Assembly: GCF_031202265.1 (NCBI RefSeq) | Contig: NZ_CP100604.1 | Span: forward strand, 1,904,501-1,968,500 | DNA length: 64,000 bases | DNA from: Bradyrhizobium sp. Ash2021 | Lineage (GTDB): Bacteria; Pseudomonadota; Alphaproteobacteria; Rhizobiales; Xanthobacteraceae | Direction: 5' to 3' | Shown: positions 35,684 to 44,367 of the stretch, piece by piece | Numbering within the stretch: position 1 is the stretch's first letter | How the letters are laid out: every line of letters begins with the position of its first letter | Notes under the pieces: generated by a model | What the model saw: the letters and a program-made list of their open reading frames with translations, nothing else | Database searches by the model: none | What the model was told of the DNA's origin: nothing | Position numbers and translations under genes: made by a program

Positions 35684-36840
35684 AGGTGCCGGTGCGGTCG
35701 CCATTCTACGACATCGTCATTTTGGGAGGCGGACCGGCCGGCGCAGCTGCCGCGATTGAGCTGAAGAAGTTCGATCGGACCTTGCGGGTTCTTCTGGTCG
35801 AAGCGGAAATGCTTGCCGATTGGCATGTCGGAGAAACATTGGCGCCCGGCGCCCGACAGCTTCTGGAAGGGCTTGGCTGCTGGGACGAGGTCGCACGCGA
35901 CGGCGTGCTCGAATCCGTCCAGACCATGGCGTGCTGGGGCAGTGACCGTCCGCACGCCAATGAGTTCATGCTCTCGACGCGCGGCAATGCCTGGCATCTC
36001 GACCGCGCCGCGTTCAACGAGACCTTGCGTGCGGCCGCCGAAGCCGCAGGCGTCGTGATCTGGCGCGCCACGCGCTTTGAAGGCGTGGCGCAGGGCAGGG
36101 ACGGCGGGTGGCGGCTGACGCTCTGCCGCAACGGCCAGCCGCTCGCGGTGGCCGCCGATTTCGTGGTGGATGCGAGCGGCCGGTCGGCGAGGTTCGCCGC
36201 GGCGCTGGGCCATCGCCCGCACTTTGCCGATCGGCTGGTCGGCATCGCCGCGATCGTGCGGCTGCGCGAAAAAGTCTTGCCCGATCGCGCGACGCTGGTC
36301 GAGGCCTGCGAGAACGGATGGTGGTACTCGTCCCCGGTCCCCGGCGGAAAACTGGTGCTGGTCTGGATGAGCGATGCGGACATCGTTCATTGCGACGGTC
36401 TCGCGCGGCGGGAGCGCTGGCTGGCGCATCTGCGCGCGGCGCCGGCGACCGCTGCGCGGGCACTCAAGGCGGACGTTCCCGATCGGATCACCACATGGTC
36501 GGCGCGCTCGCATTGCCTTGATACGGTCAGCGGCCCGCGCTGGGTGGCGGTCGGCGATGCCGCGTCGAGTTGGGATCCGCTGTCCTCGGCTGGAATCCTC
36601 AAGGCGCTGCGCACCGGCAAGCTCGGCGCCTTCGCACTGCTCGACGCAATCCGGGGCGTCGAAGGCGGACCTGAAAAATACCGAAAGATCATATCAGCCG
36701 AATACGCGCGCTACCGGCAGGACAGACGCGACGTCTATCGAATGGAACAACGCTGGAGCGGATCGCCATTCTGGCAACGCCGGCACCAGGACGAACAGAT
36801 TGAGGAACCCATTGCGCTACGGCAATCAGGAGGACGGTGA
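35680..36840 (+). CDS. LodB-like FAD-dependent maturase
   Basis: 386 residues; ATG 35680 overlaps the LodA-like stop. FYDIVILGGGPAGAAAAIEL near residues 9-28 is the FAD motif; HVGETLAPGARQLLEGLG matches the tryptophan-halogenase-like group, and GPRWVAVGDAASSWDPLSSA (about 285-305) is the second FAD motif. LodB-type flavoproteins are required for post-translational formation of the CTQ cofactor in their partner. The W-x-W-x-I halogenase motif is not seen, so it is not a halogenase. It is followed by the DJ-1-like gene one base after the stop. Confidence 0.88.
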   Translation: MKVPVRSPFYDIVILGGGPAGAAAAIELKKFDRTLRVLLVEAEMLADWHVGETLAPGARQLLEGLGCWDEVARDGVLESVQTMACWGSDRPHANEFMLSTRGNAWHLDRAAFNETLRAAAEAAGVVIWRATRFEGVAQGRDGGWRLTLCRNGQPLAVAADFVVDASGRSARFAAALGHRPHFADRLVGIAAIVRLREKVLPDRATLVEACENGWWYSSPVPGGKLVLVWMSDADIVHCDGLARRERWLAHLRAAPATAARALKADVPDRITTWSARSHCLDTVSGPRWVAVGDAASSWDPLSSAGILKALRTGKLGAFALLDAIRGVEGGPEKYRKIISAEYARYRQDRRDVYRMEQRWSGSPFWQRRHQDEQIEEPIALRQSGGR

Positions 36841-36841
36841 G

Positions 36842-37534
36842 ATGACGAGCCCGGTATTTCCGCGCACCCAGAGAATCGGCATATTCGTCTACCCGAATTT
36901 CGAGCCGATCGACGTCTGGGGTTTCGCCGAGGCGTTTTCGATCGCGCGCTTCCTCGGCACCGGCTATTCGGACCCGCCGCCCTATCCGTTCGAAATCGTC
37001 CTGATCAGCCGGGACGGCTGCAACGTCAAAAGCATCAACGGACCATCCGTGGCGCCCGATTGGGATTTCAAGAAGGCGCTGCAGGAGCCGCTCGATTTGC
37101 TGATGATACCGGGCGGCGGCGGAACCTGGCCGCTGCTCGATGAAAAAGATCATCCGGCCGACGTCGCGGCCCTGCTCGAATGGGTCCACGCGATGGATGC
37201 CAAGGTGAAGATCATCGCGTCGGTCTGCACCGGGGCCGGAGTATTGGCGCGCGCCGGGCTGCTCGACGGGCTGCCGGCCGCGACCAATCACGGGGCATTC
37301 GATTCGGTCAGGCTGTGGGGCCCGAAAGTGCTGTGGGACAGCGTCTCGCGCTGGGTCGATGCCGGAAAATATGTCTCTTCCGCCGGCGTTTCGGCCGGCA
37401 CCGACATGGGATTTTATCTGGTCTCCCGGATGGCAGGACGCGCGGTCGCGGAGAACGCGGTTTCGGCGGCCGAATACGATTGGCACCGCGATCCCCAGAC
37501 GCCGATCTACTATCCGCCGCAGGCGCAGGTGTAG
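36842..37534 (+). CDS. DJ-1/PfpI family protein
   Basis: 230 residues. RIGIFVYPNFEPIDVWGFAE begins the fold, an acidic residue is in LLMIPGGGGTWP, and the nucleophile elbow is IIASVCTGAGVLARAGLLDG (Cys). ATNHGAFD provides the His region, and SAGVSAGTDMGFYLVSRMAG follows. This is the isonitrile hydratase / ThiJ-like subgroup. It closes the tyrosinase-LodA-LodB operon. In this setting it may remove a reactive product (quinone, aldehyde or isonitrile-like) or repair protein; no substrate can be given. Confidence 0.85.
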   Translation: MTSPVFPRTQRIGIFVYPNFEPIDVWGFAEAFSIARFLGTGYSDPPPYPFEIVLISRDGCNVKSINGPSVAPDWDFKKALQEPLDLLMIPGGGGTWPLLDEKDHPADVAALLEWVHAMDAKVKIIASVCTGAGVLARAGLLDGLPAATNHGAFDSVRLWGPKVLWDSVSRWVDAGKYVSSAGVSAGTDMGFYLVSRMAGRAVAENAVSAAEYDWHRDPQTPIYYPPQAQV

Positions 37535-37567
37535 CGGAGCGGAAAATTTCGTGCGACCGGCGCCCGC

Positions 37568-39733
37568 TCAGTTTTCGGCCGTCGAAAGAACTCCGTGAAC
37601 GCGGGAAGCCAGCGCACTCTCCGAGAACGGCTTCTGGATCAGCGAGACGCCGGGATCGAGCCGTCCCTGATGCACGATGGCGTTGCGGGAGTAACCGGTC
37701 ATATAGAGTATCTTCAGCCCCGGGCGAAGTTGTCTTGCGGCGTCGCCAAGCACGCGGCCGTTGATTCCGGGCATCACGACGTCGGTCAGCAGCAGGTCGA
37801 TCGGGCCGGGCCGTTGAACCAGGGCAAGCGCGGTTTCGCCGTCGGGCGCTTCGAGGACGCCGTAATTGAGGCTGCGCAATGTTTCCGTCACGTAGGAACG
37901 GACGTCCGGATCGTCCTCCACCACGAGGACCGTTTCCAGCCTGCCTTTCTGGCTCTCGGGAGTTTTGGTTTCATTTTTGGCTTCGGCGCGCCGGATGAAA
38001 CTGCGGGGCAGGTAAATCTTGACTGTCGTTCCCTCGCCCGGTTCGCTGTAGATGCGGATGTGGCCGCCGCTCTGTCTGACGAAGCCATGGACCTGGCTAA
38101 GGCCGAGACCGGTCCCGGTACCGGCCGGCTTGGTGGTGAAGAATGGATCGAACGCCTTGCTGATGACTTCCTGCGACATGCCGGTGCCGGTATCGGTCAT
38201 CGAGATCATGACGTATTGACCCGGCTTCACGCCGTCCACGGTCTCGCAATAGGCCTCATCGAGAGATGCATTGCCGGTTTCGATCGTCAGCTTGCCGCCC
38301 GATTGCATCGCGTCGCGTGCGTTGATCGCAAGGTTGAGCAGCGCGGATTCCAGTTCCGCCTGGTCGACTTCCGTCAGCCATAGCCCACCGCCGCGGACGG
38401 TTTCGATGAGAATGGTCTCGCCCAGCGTGCGGCCGAGAAGATCGGACATATCCGCCACCAGCCGGTTGGCGTCGATCGGACGCGGATTGAGCGGCTGGTT
38501 GCGCGAAAACGCCAGCAGCCGCTTGATGAGTTCTGCCGCGCGTTCAGCGGCATGATAAACGTTGGTCAATAACCGCTGTTGCCGGCCTTCCGGCGTCTGC
38601 CGCAATGCCAGCTGCAGATTGCCGAGGATGATGGTCAAGAGATTGTTGAAGTCGTGCGCCACGCCGCCGGTCAATTGCCCGACTGCCTCCATTTTCTGCG
38701 CCTGGCGGAGGCTGGCTTCGGCAGCTTCGCGCCGTTCGGCCTCGTCATAAAGCTGGCCGGTTGTTTTCATCGCCAGCAGGATTAGCACGATGAAAAAGAC
38801 GGTCGCGGGAAGTCCGTAGACCAGATGGCCGGCCATCTGCCACAGCCAGCCCTGCACGATATCCCGGGTTGCCAGGCTCGAAGTGACATAGAGTGGGAAT
38901 CCCTCGAGCTTGCGCGCCGCAAATCGCCGCTCGATCCCGTCGACACCGGAAACCGACGTGTATTGGCCGCCTTCAGGACTGCGCGCAACCAATTTGCCGA
39001 AGCCGGTGGAAGCGTCGAGCTTGATGCCGGTCGTGGTCGGCACCGGGTAACGCGCGAGTACGGCGCCGTCGTCCCTGATCAGGGCAAAGCTCGCGCTGGT
39101 GCGCTCGGCCAGCGGTTCATAGAGCCGTTCGAAGGCCTGGGGCAGCACCGAGATTTCGGTGATGCCGGAGAAGGTTCCGGAGGTGTCCGTGCGCCATTTG
39201 CTGACGGGAACGATCAGCCGGCCCGTCATCCGGATGCGCTGCACCTCGCCGACATGAAGGTTCGAATCCGGGGCCAACTGGCTTTTCAGATAGGCGCGAT
39301 CGGGCGCGTTCGCGGCCGGTGCAACCGGGAAGAACAGCGAGGATACGATGGCGTCGCCCTGCGCGTTCAGGATCCAGACCGATCCGATGTCCGGCAGCGC
39401 GTTGACAAACTGCTTGAGGCGCTCGCTCAACTCGGCTTCGTTGATGCGAAGCGTCTGCTCGGTGCGTCCGCGCGTGATCTGCTCGACGCTGTCGAACGTC
39501 ACGTTGATCGAGCGGAACACCCGCAGCGCCTGCTCGGCGCTGAGGTCCAGCCCCTGCTTGATCCGCTCATCGGCGCGGCTGAAGGCGGTACGGTAGTTCG
39601 CCCAGGATGCATAGCAGAACAGCAACAAGGGAAAGACGACGCTCGCTGCGAGCATCAACCGCAAGCTTCGAAGCGCAGCGTTACGGCGCGTTCGCATGCG
39701 GAATATTCGCTCCCTGCTGAATCGATCGGGCAT
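37568..39733 (-). CDS. hybrid sensor histidine kinase with double-Cache-like sensor and receiver
   Basis: 721 residues. Order: membrane span near residue 30, periplasmic Cache sensor (about 55-300; WILNAQGDAIVSSLFF and FALIRDDGAVLARYP are typical), second span LPATVFFIVLILLAMKTT near 325, HisKA with the phospho-His in GGVAHDFNNLLTIIL, HATPase with NLAINARDAM (N box), TDTGTGMS and GTGTGLGLSQVHGF, then a receiver (VVEDDPDVRSYVTE, Asp in LLLTDVVMPG). The gene points toward the LodA operon and ends 33 bases from it. The signal is unknown; a small metabolite is usual for Cache domains. Confidence 0.9.
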   Translation of the reverse strand: MPDRFSRERIFRMRTRRNAALRSLRLMLAASVVFPLLLFCYASWANYRTAFSRADERIKQGLDLSAEQALRVFRSINVTFDSVEQITRGRTEQTLRINEAELSERLKQFVNALPDIGSVWILNAQGDAIVSSLFFPVAPAANAPDRAYLKSQLAPDSNLHVGEVQRIRMTGRLIVPVSKWRTDTSGTFSGITEISVLPQAFERLYEPLAERTSASFALIRDDGAVLARYPVPTTTGIKLDASTGFGKLVARSPEGGQYTSVSGVDGIERRFAARKLEGFPLYVTSSLATRDIVQGWLWQMAGHLVYGLPATVFFIVLILLAMKTTGQLYDEAERREAAEASLRQAQKMEAVGQLTGGVAHDFNNLLTIILGNLQLALRQTPEGRQQRLLTNVYHAAERAAELIKRLLAFSRNQPLNPRPIDANRLVADMSDLLGRTLGETILIETVRGGGLWLTEVDQAELESALLNLAINARDAMQSGGKLTIETGNASLDEAYCETVDGVKPGQYVMISMTDTGTGMSQEVISKAFDPFFTTKPAGTGTGLGLSQVHGFVRQSGGHIRIYSEPGEGTTVKIYLPRSFIRRAEAKNETKTPESQKGRLETVLVVEDDPDVRSYVTETLRSLNYGVLEAPDGETALALVQRPGPIDLLLTDVVMPGINGRVLGDAARQLRPGLKILYMTGYSRNAIVHQGRLDPGVSLIQKPFSESALASRVHGVLSTAEN

Positions 39734-39785
39734 CGATAGCAGTTGCGGGCGATTCCCGCCAGTTCGGCACTTTTTCCGGAGCCTG

Positions 39786-39890
39786 GAGCATGATCGGTTC
39801 TGATTGAATCAGAACCGATCATCCTCTAGATTCTTGTTTTGACGCGTTTTCTTCACGCGAACCGGTGCCCACTTCGCTCGAAAACGCTCT
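39786..39890. repeat. dispersed repeat with a perfect 16-bp hairpin
   Basis: ATGATCGGTTCTGATT (39790-39805), one base, then its exact complement (39807-39822) form a 16-bp stem. The following segment (GTTTTGACGCGTTTTCTTCA, CGAACCGGTGCCCACTTCGC, AAAACGCTCT) is a common intergenic repeat of Bradyrhizobium-type genomes. It reaches the stop codon of the secreted protein gene at 39889 and probably ends its transcript. Confidence 0.75.
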
Positions 39891-40371
39891 AGTTCCCCGG
39901 CTCGAACGTGCAGTCGGCGCCGCCGCCGGCGTTTTCCTTGATCACCTTGGGATCGAGGGTGCAGGAGAGCTTGGAGAGCGCCTCGAAGATCGATCCGGCG
40001 GCGCCGTCGGAGGGGACGCCTGCCATCACTTCGGTAGCGTAGATCTCGTTGGCCTTACGCCCCTTCAGGTTGCGCGTGGTCGTCTTGAAGGTCAGTTCGC
40101 AGGAGCGCGCGGTGATATCGACATTGGAGGTCCGGCACACGATCTTGTCGGCGGTGACGGTGATCTTCTTGGCGTAGCTGATTTTGGAATTCCCCTCGAA
40201 TAACGCCGCCACTGCCTTCTTCTCGGCGGACGGCAACAGCGAATAGGGCGCCACCACGCCGGCCAATGCCAGTGCCGTCGATCCCGATACCGTGGTCGGG
40301 GCCGCGGAGGCGGCGGTGCCGCCGGCCAGCGAAAGCGAAACTGTCAGGACTGCCAATTTTCCAAGCTTCAT
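39889..40371 (-). CDS. secreted hypothetical protein
   Basis: 160 residues with a Sec signal: MKLGKLAVLTVSLSLAGGTA followed by ASA and mature APTTVSGS. The mature part is a small basic domain with three or four Cys (IVCRTSNVDIT, RSCELTF, KLSCTLDP, DCTFEPGN) that could form two disulfides. A good ribosome site (GAGGAGG) precedes ATG 40371; the open frame upstream is not part of the gene. Periplasmic; function unknown. Confidence 0.75.
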   Translation of the reverse strand: MKLGKLAVLTVSLSLAGGTAASAAPTTVSGSTALALAGVVAPYSLLPSAEKKAVAALFEGNSKISYAKKITVTADKIVCRTSNVDITARSCELTFKTTTRNLKGRKANEIYATEVMAGVPSDGAAGSIFEALSKLSCTLDPKVIKENAGGGADCTFEPGN

Positions 40372-40613
40372 TTTTGCCTCCTCGGCGTCTGGAATGCGGG
40401 ATTGCCGTCGATAGCATGCGGCGCAATCCAAAATAGTGAGGGATATCACACGCAATCCCGAAATATCGGTTCCGAAACCAGGCGAAGGCCGCGCCGGTGT
40501 ACCGTCCGGACAGACCGGCTCCGCAGTTAGACCCTTGCTCTTGCCAACCATCGGCGGCACATTTGCGCCTGCGACACATCGTTCGCCAAAAACAAAGTCT
40601 TGAGGAACCCTCC

Positions 40614-41675
40614 ATGGCGGCGACGCGGATCGACTGCGATATTCATCCCGCGGTGGGTGGCACCCGCACTACGCTGTTGCCCTATCTCGACGACCACTGG
40701 AAAGAGCAGGTGGTCAGCCGCGCGATCGACGGCCTCGACCTCAACTCCTATCCGCCCTCGATGCCGCTTTCCGGCCGGCCCGACTGGCGGCCCGCCGAGG
40801 GCAAGCCCGGCAGCGATCTCGCGATGGTGCAGCGCGGCGCGTTCGACCAGCTCGGTTCGAGCCACGCGATCTGCAATGTGGTCTACGGCGCGCAGGCGGT
40901 GTTCGATCCCTATATGGCGGCCGGCTTCTGCAAGGCGATCAACGACTGGATCGCGGCCGAATGGCTGGCGAAGGATGCAAGATTGCGCGCCTCGATCGTG
41001 GTGCCGATGCAGGCGCCGGATCTCGCGGTTGAGGAAATCGAGCGCCGCGCCGCCGATGAGCGCTTCGTCTCCGTGCTGGTGCTGTCGCAAGGCGAGACGC
41101 TACTCGGACGGCGGCATTTTTGGCCGGTGTATCAGGTGGCCGAGAAATACAAACTGCCGATCGCGATCCATGCCGGCAGCCAGTACTGGGGCGCGCCGAG
41201 CTCGATCGGCTGGCCGTCCTATCGCTACGAATATTATCTCGCGGAAGCACAGGCGTTCCAGGCGCAAGTCTTGAGCCTGATCTATGAGGGCGTGTTCGGC
41301 AAATTCCCGGGGTTGAAAGTGGTGCTGATGGAATCCGGCGTGAGCTGGCTGCCGGCCTTCATGTGGCGCGCCAACAAGACCTGGCGCGGCGTGCGCGTCG
41401 AGGTGCCCTGGGTCGAGCGCGAGCCGGCCTCGATCATGCGCGATCACATCCGTGTCACCATGCAGCCGTTCGACGGCCCGCCGGATGCTGCCGGCGTCGC
41501 TGACATCATCGAGCAGATCGGCTCCGACAAGATGTTCTTGTTCGCGTCGGATTATCCGCACTGGCAGTTCGACGGCGACGACCCGATGCCGCCGTATCTG
41601 CCGAAGAGTATCGCCTCGCGCATGTGTGAAGAAAACCCGCTGGAAACCTTTCCGCGGCTCAAGCTTGACTCGTAA
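40614..41675 (+). CDS. amidohydrolase 2 family protein (paralogue 1)
   Basis: 353 residues of the ACMSD/LigW-like amidohydrolase_2 family, metal-dependent TIM-barrel hydrolases and decarboxylases. The start TRIDCDIHPAVGG has the DxH motif (metal ligands), IAIHAGSQYWGAPS provides the central His, and FLFASDYPHWQFD carries the Asp before the end. The size is normal. A near-identical layout is found in the gene at 41747, about 70 bases downstream, so the two arose by duplication. It probably acts on an aromatic or ring-cleavage acid together with the Rieske and quinone reductase genes that follow. Confidence 0.9.
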   Translation: MAATRIDCDIHPAVGGTRTTLLPYLDDHWKEQVVSRAIDGLDLNSYPPSMPLSGRPDWRPAEGKPGSDLAMVQRGAFDQLGSSHAICNVVYGAQAVFDPYMAAGFCKAINDWIAAEWLAKDARLRASIVVPMQAPDLAVEEIERRAADERFVSVLVLSQGETLLGRRHFWPVYQVAEKYKLPIAIHAGSQYWGAPSSIGWPSYRYEYYLAEAQAFQAQVLSLIYEGVFGKFPGLKVVLMESGVSWLPAFMWRANKTWRGVRVEVPWVEREPASIMRDHIRVTMQPFDGPPDAAGVADIIEQIGSDKMFLFASDYPHWQFDGDDPMPPYLPKSIASRMCEENPLETFPRLKLDS

Positions 41676-41676
41676 T

Positions 41677-41730
41677 AGATCATGATCCGGAAAAGTGGAT
41701 ACCGGTTTTCCGAAGAGATCATGATCCGGA
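41677..41730. repeat. palindromic repeat (GATCATGATCCGG type)
   Basis: GATCATGATCCGGAAAAGTG and, inverted, CGGTTTTCCGAAGAGATCAT flank a short centre. It is a known type of alphaproteobacterial intergenic palindrome. It sits between the two amidohydrolase genes and may separate or stabilise parts of their transcript. Confidence 0.75.
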
Positions 41731-41746
41731 ATAAAAGGAGGATCGC

Positions 41747-42859
41747 ATGAGTGATGTCATCGACCGCCCCATTCTCGAGCAGGAAGTCGCCGCCAAAAGC
41801 CGGGTGCGGATCATCGATTGCGACGTGCATCCGAGCCTGCATTCGCACACTGACCTGCATCAGTTCATGTCGAAACGCTGGCAGGAGCATCTGAAGGAAT
41901 ATGGCAGCCATCTGCGCACGCCCTATATCGGCACCACGCCCTATCCGCGCTCCTCGCCTCTGATTGCGCGGCGCGACGCCTGGCCGCCGACCGGCGGGCC
42001 GCCCGGCTCCGATCTCGCCTTCATGCAGAAGCAGCACCTCGATCCGCTCGATGTCGAATTCGGCATTTTGCAGGTGCTCGACCTCTTCATCTTCTCGCAG
42101 CAAAACCTCGAATTCGGCGCCGCGATCCAGCGCGCCATCAACGACTGGCAGCTGGCATTCTGGTCCGACCGCGATCCCCGACTGAAGGCCTCGATCCTCG
42201 CCGGGCAGGACGACACGGAGTTCGCGATCGCCGAGATCGAGCGCTGCGCAAAAACCGGGCGTTATGTACAGATCAACGTCTGCCCGCGCGCCAACGAGCC
42301 GCTCGGCCGCCGGCGCTATTGGCCGATCTACGAACGCGCGCAGGCGCTCGGCCTGCCTCTCGGCATTCACGTCGGCGGCTATGGCGGGCACGCGCCGACC
42401 GGCGGCGGCTGGCCGTCCTATTATTGCGAGGAGCATCAGTCCAATGCGCATACAATGGGGTCGATGCTCACCAGTCTCGTCCTCGAAGGCGTTCCGGAGC
42501 GTTTCCCGAAACTCAAGATCGTGTTCATCGAGGGCGGCTTCGGCTGGATCCCGTCGACGATGTGGCGGATGGATCGGCATTTCGACCGCTTCCGCAGCGA
42601 GGTGCCGCACCTCAAGCGGCGCCCGTCGGAATATGTGAAGGAGCATTTCTGGTTCACGACCCAGCCGATCGACGAGCCGGATGAAGCAAAACACCTGCGC
42701 TCGCTGATCGAATGGGTCGGCGTCGATCGCCTGCTGTTCTCGTCGGATTACCCGCATTGGGACTTCGACGATCCGCGCTTTGCCTTCAAGACGCCGCTGA
42801 CGGAGATCGAGCGGCAAAAGATCTTCAGCAGCAACGCCCGCGCGGTGTACAAGTTCTAG
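41747..42859 (+). CDS. amidohydrolase 2 family protein (paralogue 2)
   Basis: 370 residues. RIIDCDVHPSLHSHTDLHQF carries the DxH metal motif, LPLGIHVGGYGGHAPTGGGW the central His, and LLFSSDYPHWDFDDPRFAFK the C-terminal Asp motif. It shares order and spacing of all motifs with paralogue 1, and also the preceding GGPPGSDLAFMQ / GKPGSDLAMVQ region. It is followed by the Rieske gene after 27 bases and has GGAGG just before its ATG. Two related subunits or two sequential steps are both possible. Confidence 0.9.
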   Translation: MSDVIDRPILEQEVAAKSRVRIIDCDVHPSLHSHTDLHQFMSKRWQEHLKEYGSHLRTPYIGTTPYPRSSPLIARRDAWPPTGGPPGSDLAFMQKQHLDPLDVEFGILQVLDLFIFSQQNLEFGAAIQRAINDWQLAFWSDRDPRLKASILAGQDDTEFAIAEIERCAKTGRYVQINVCPRANEPLGRRRYWPIYERAQALGLPLGIHVGGYGGHAPTGGGWPSYYCEEHQSNAHTMGSMLTSLVLEGVPERFPKLKIVFIEGGFGWIPSTMWRMDRHFDRFRSEVPHLKRRPSEYVKEHFWFTTQPIDEPDEAKHLRSLIEWVGVDRLLFSSDYPHWDFDDPRFAFKTPLTEIERQKIFSSNARAVYKF

Positions 42860-42886
42860 AACGCGTCAAACAAGAACCGTGAGTAC

Positions 42887-43312
42887 ATGACCCGGCACAT
42901 CGTCGCCCGCACCTCAGATATCCCGCTTGGCGGCAACAAGGTGTTCGGCGTGGAAGGACGCGACATCGTCATCTTCCACGTCAACGGCGAATTCTTTGCG
43001 CTGCTCAATCGCTGCCCGCACGAAGGCGCGCCGCTGGCGAAGGCGGCGTGCGTGGCGCGGCTGACCTCGCCGGAGCCCGGCGTCTACCAGCGCTCGCGCG
43101 TCGGTGAATTGCTGCGCTGTCCCTGGCACGGCTGGGAATTCGACATGCGCAATGGCCAATCCTGGTTCGATCCGCAGCGGGTCAAGGTGAGGTCGTATCC
43201 GGTCGCGGTCGAGAGCGGCGAAGTGCTGGCAGAGGGGCTCGAAAAGGGCCCGTATGTCGCCGAGACCTTTCCGGTCCATGTCGAGGACAATTACGTCATC
43301 GTCGAGACCTAG
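42887..43312 (+). CDS. Rieske [2Fe-2S] ferredoxin-like protein
   Basis: 141 residues. Rieske ligands are CPHEG (NRCPHEGAPLAKAACV) and CPWHGWEF (LLRCPWHGWEFDMRNGQSWF), the C-x-H ... C-x-x-H spacing of soluble Rieske proteins. There is no catalytic oxygenase domain or membrane anchor, so it is an electron carrier. An insert between the two halves (LTSPEPGVYQRSRVGE) is longer than usual. Placed between an amidohydrolase and a quinone oxidoreductase, it may pass electrons to an oxygenase encoded elsewhere. Confidence 0.88.
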   Translation: MTRHIVARTSDIPLGGNKVFGVEGRDIVIFHVNGEFFALLNRCPHEGAPLAKAACVARLTSPEPGVYQRSRVGELLRCPWHGWEFDMRNGQSWFDPQRVKVRSYPVAVESGEVLAEGLEKGPYVAETFPVHVEDNYVIVET

Positions 43313-43364
43313 AGCCGCCGCAACAATTTTCCCTGTCGTTCACCTCACCTGAAGGAGCCATTCC

Positions 43365-44339
43365 ATGACGCACGCCATCCGTTTTCATCAGACCGGCGGC
43401 CCCGAAGTTCTGGTCTGGGAGGAAGTAGCCCTCGGCAAGCCCGGGCCGGGCGAGGCGCGCATCCGCCACACCGCGGTCGGGCTGAACTTTGTCGACATCT
43501 ACAACCGCTCCGGCGTGTATCCGGTGCAACTGCCGAGCGGGCTCGGCGGCGAGGCGGCCGGCGTGGTCGAGGAAGTAGGCCCCGGCGTCACCGATCTCAA
43601 GCCCGGCGACCGCATTTGCTATGGTGCAGCCCCGATGGGCGCCTATGCCGAAGCGCGGCTGATCCCGGCCGATCGCCTGTTGAAACTGCCCGACGGCATC
43701 GACGACAAGACCGCGGCCGCGATGATGCTGAAGGGCCTGACCACGCAATATCTGATCCGCCAGACCTATCGCGTGAAGGCCGGCGACACCATTTTGCTGC
43801 ACGCCGCCGCCGGCGGCGTCGGCCTGATCCTCGGCCAGTGGGCCAAACATCTCGGCGCCACCGTGATCGGCACCGTCGGCAGCGATGAAAAAGCAAAGCT
43901 CGCCAAGGCGCATGGCTGCGCCCACACCATCGTCTACACGCGCGAGGATTTCGTCAAACGTGTCGACGAGATCACCGGCGGCAAGAAGGTGCCCGTGGTC
44001 TATGATTCCGTCGGCAAGGACACGTTTCTGAAATCGCTCGATTGTCTCGCGCCGCTCGGCGTCGCCGCGCTGTTTGGCGCGTCCTCCGGCAACGTCGATC
44101 CGCTCAACCTCGGCCTGTTGGCGCAGAAGGGATCGCTCTATGTCACTCGCCCGACGCTCAACACCTACGCCGCCAAGCGTGAAAACCTCGTCGCCATGGC
44201 GGGCGAGCTGTTCGAGGTGGTGAAGTCGGGCGCGGTCAAGATCGAGGTGCACCAGACCTATCCGCTAAAGGACGCGGCCAAGGCCCATGCCGATCTCGGC
44301 GCACGCAAGACCACGGGATCGACGGTGCTGACAGTGTGA
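43365..44339 (+). CDS. NADPH:quinone oxidoreductase (zinc-independent MDR)
   Basis: 324 residues of the QOR branch of the medium-chain reductase superfamily. It has RIRHTAVGLNFVDIYNRSGV near residue 30, LPSGLGGEAAGVVEEVGPGV near 52, MMLKGLTTQYLIRQT and the NADPH-binding ILLHAAAGGVGLILGQWAKH near 145. No zinc-ligand cysteines are present. It reduces quinones or alpha,beta-unsaturated carbonyls, usually by one or two electrons. A GAAGGAG precedes the ATG. It follows the Rieske gene by 52 bases. Confidence 0.92.
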   Translation: MTHAIRFHQTGGPEVLVWEEVALGKPGPGEARIRHTAVGLNFVDIYNRSGVYPVQLPSGLGGEAAGVVEEVGPGVTDLKPGDRICYGAAPMGAYAEARLIPADRLLKLPDGIDDKTAAAMMLKGLTTQYLIRQTYRVKAGDTILLHAAAGGVGLILGQWAKHLGATVIGTVGSDEKAKLAKAHGCAHTIVYTREDFVKRVDEITGGKKVPVVYDSVGKDTFLKSLDCLAPLGVAALFGASSGNVDPLNLGLLAQKGSLYVTRPTLNTYAAKRENLVAMAGELFEVVKSGAVKIEVHQTYPLKDAAKAHADLGARKTTGSTVLTV

Positions 44340-44367
44340 GAGGCTGACACCTTCCAAGGAGGCAACC

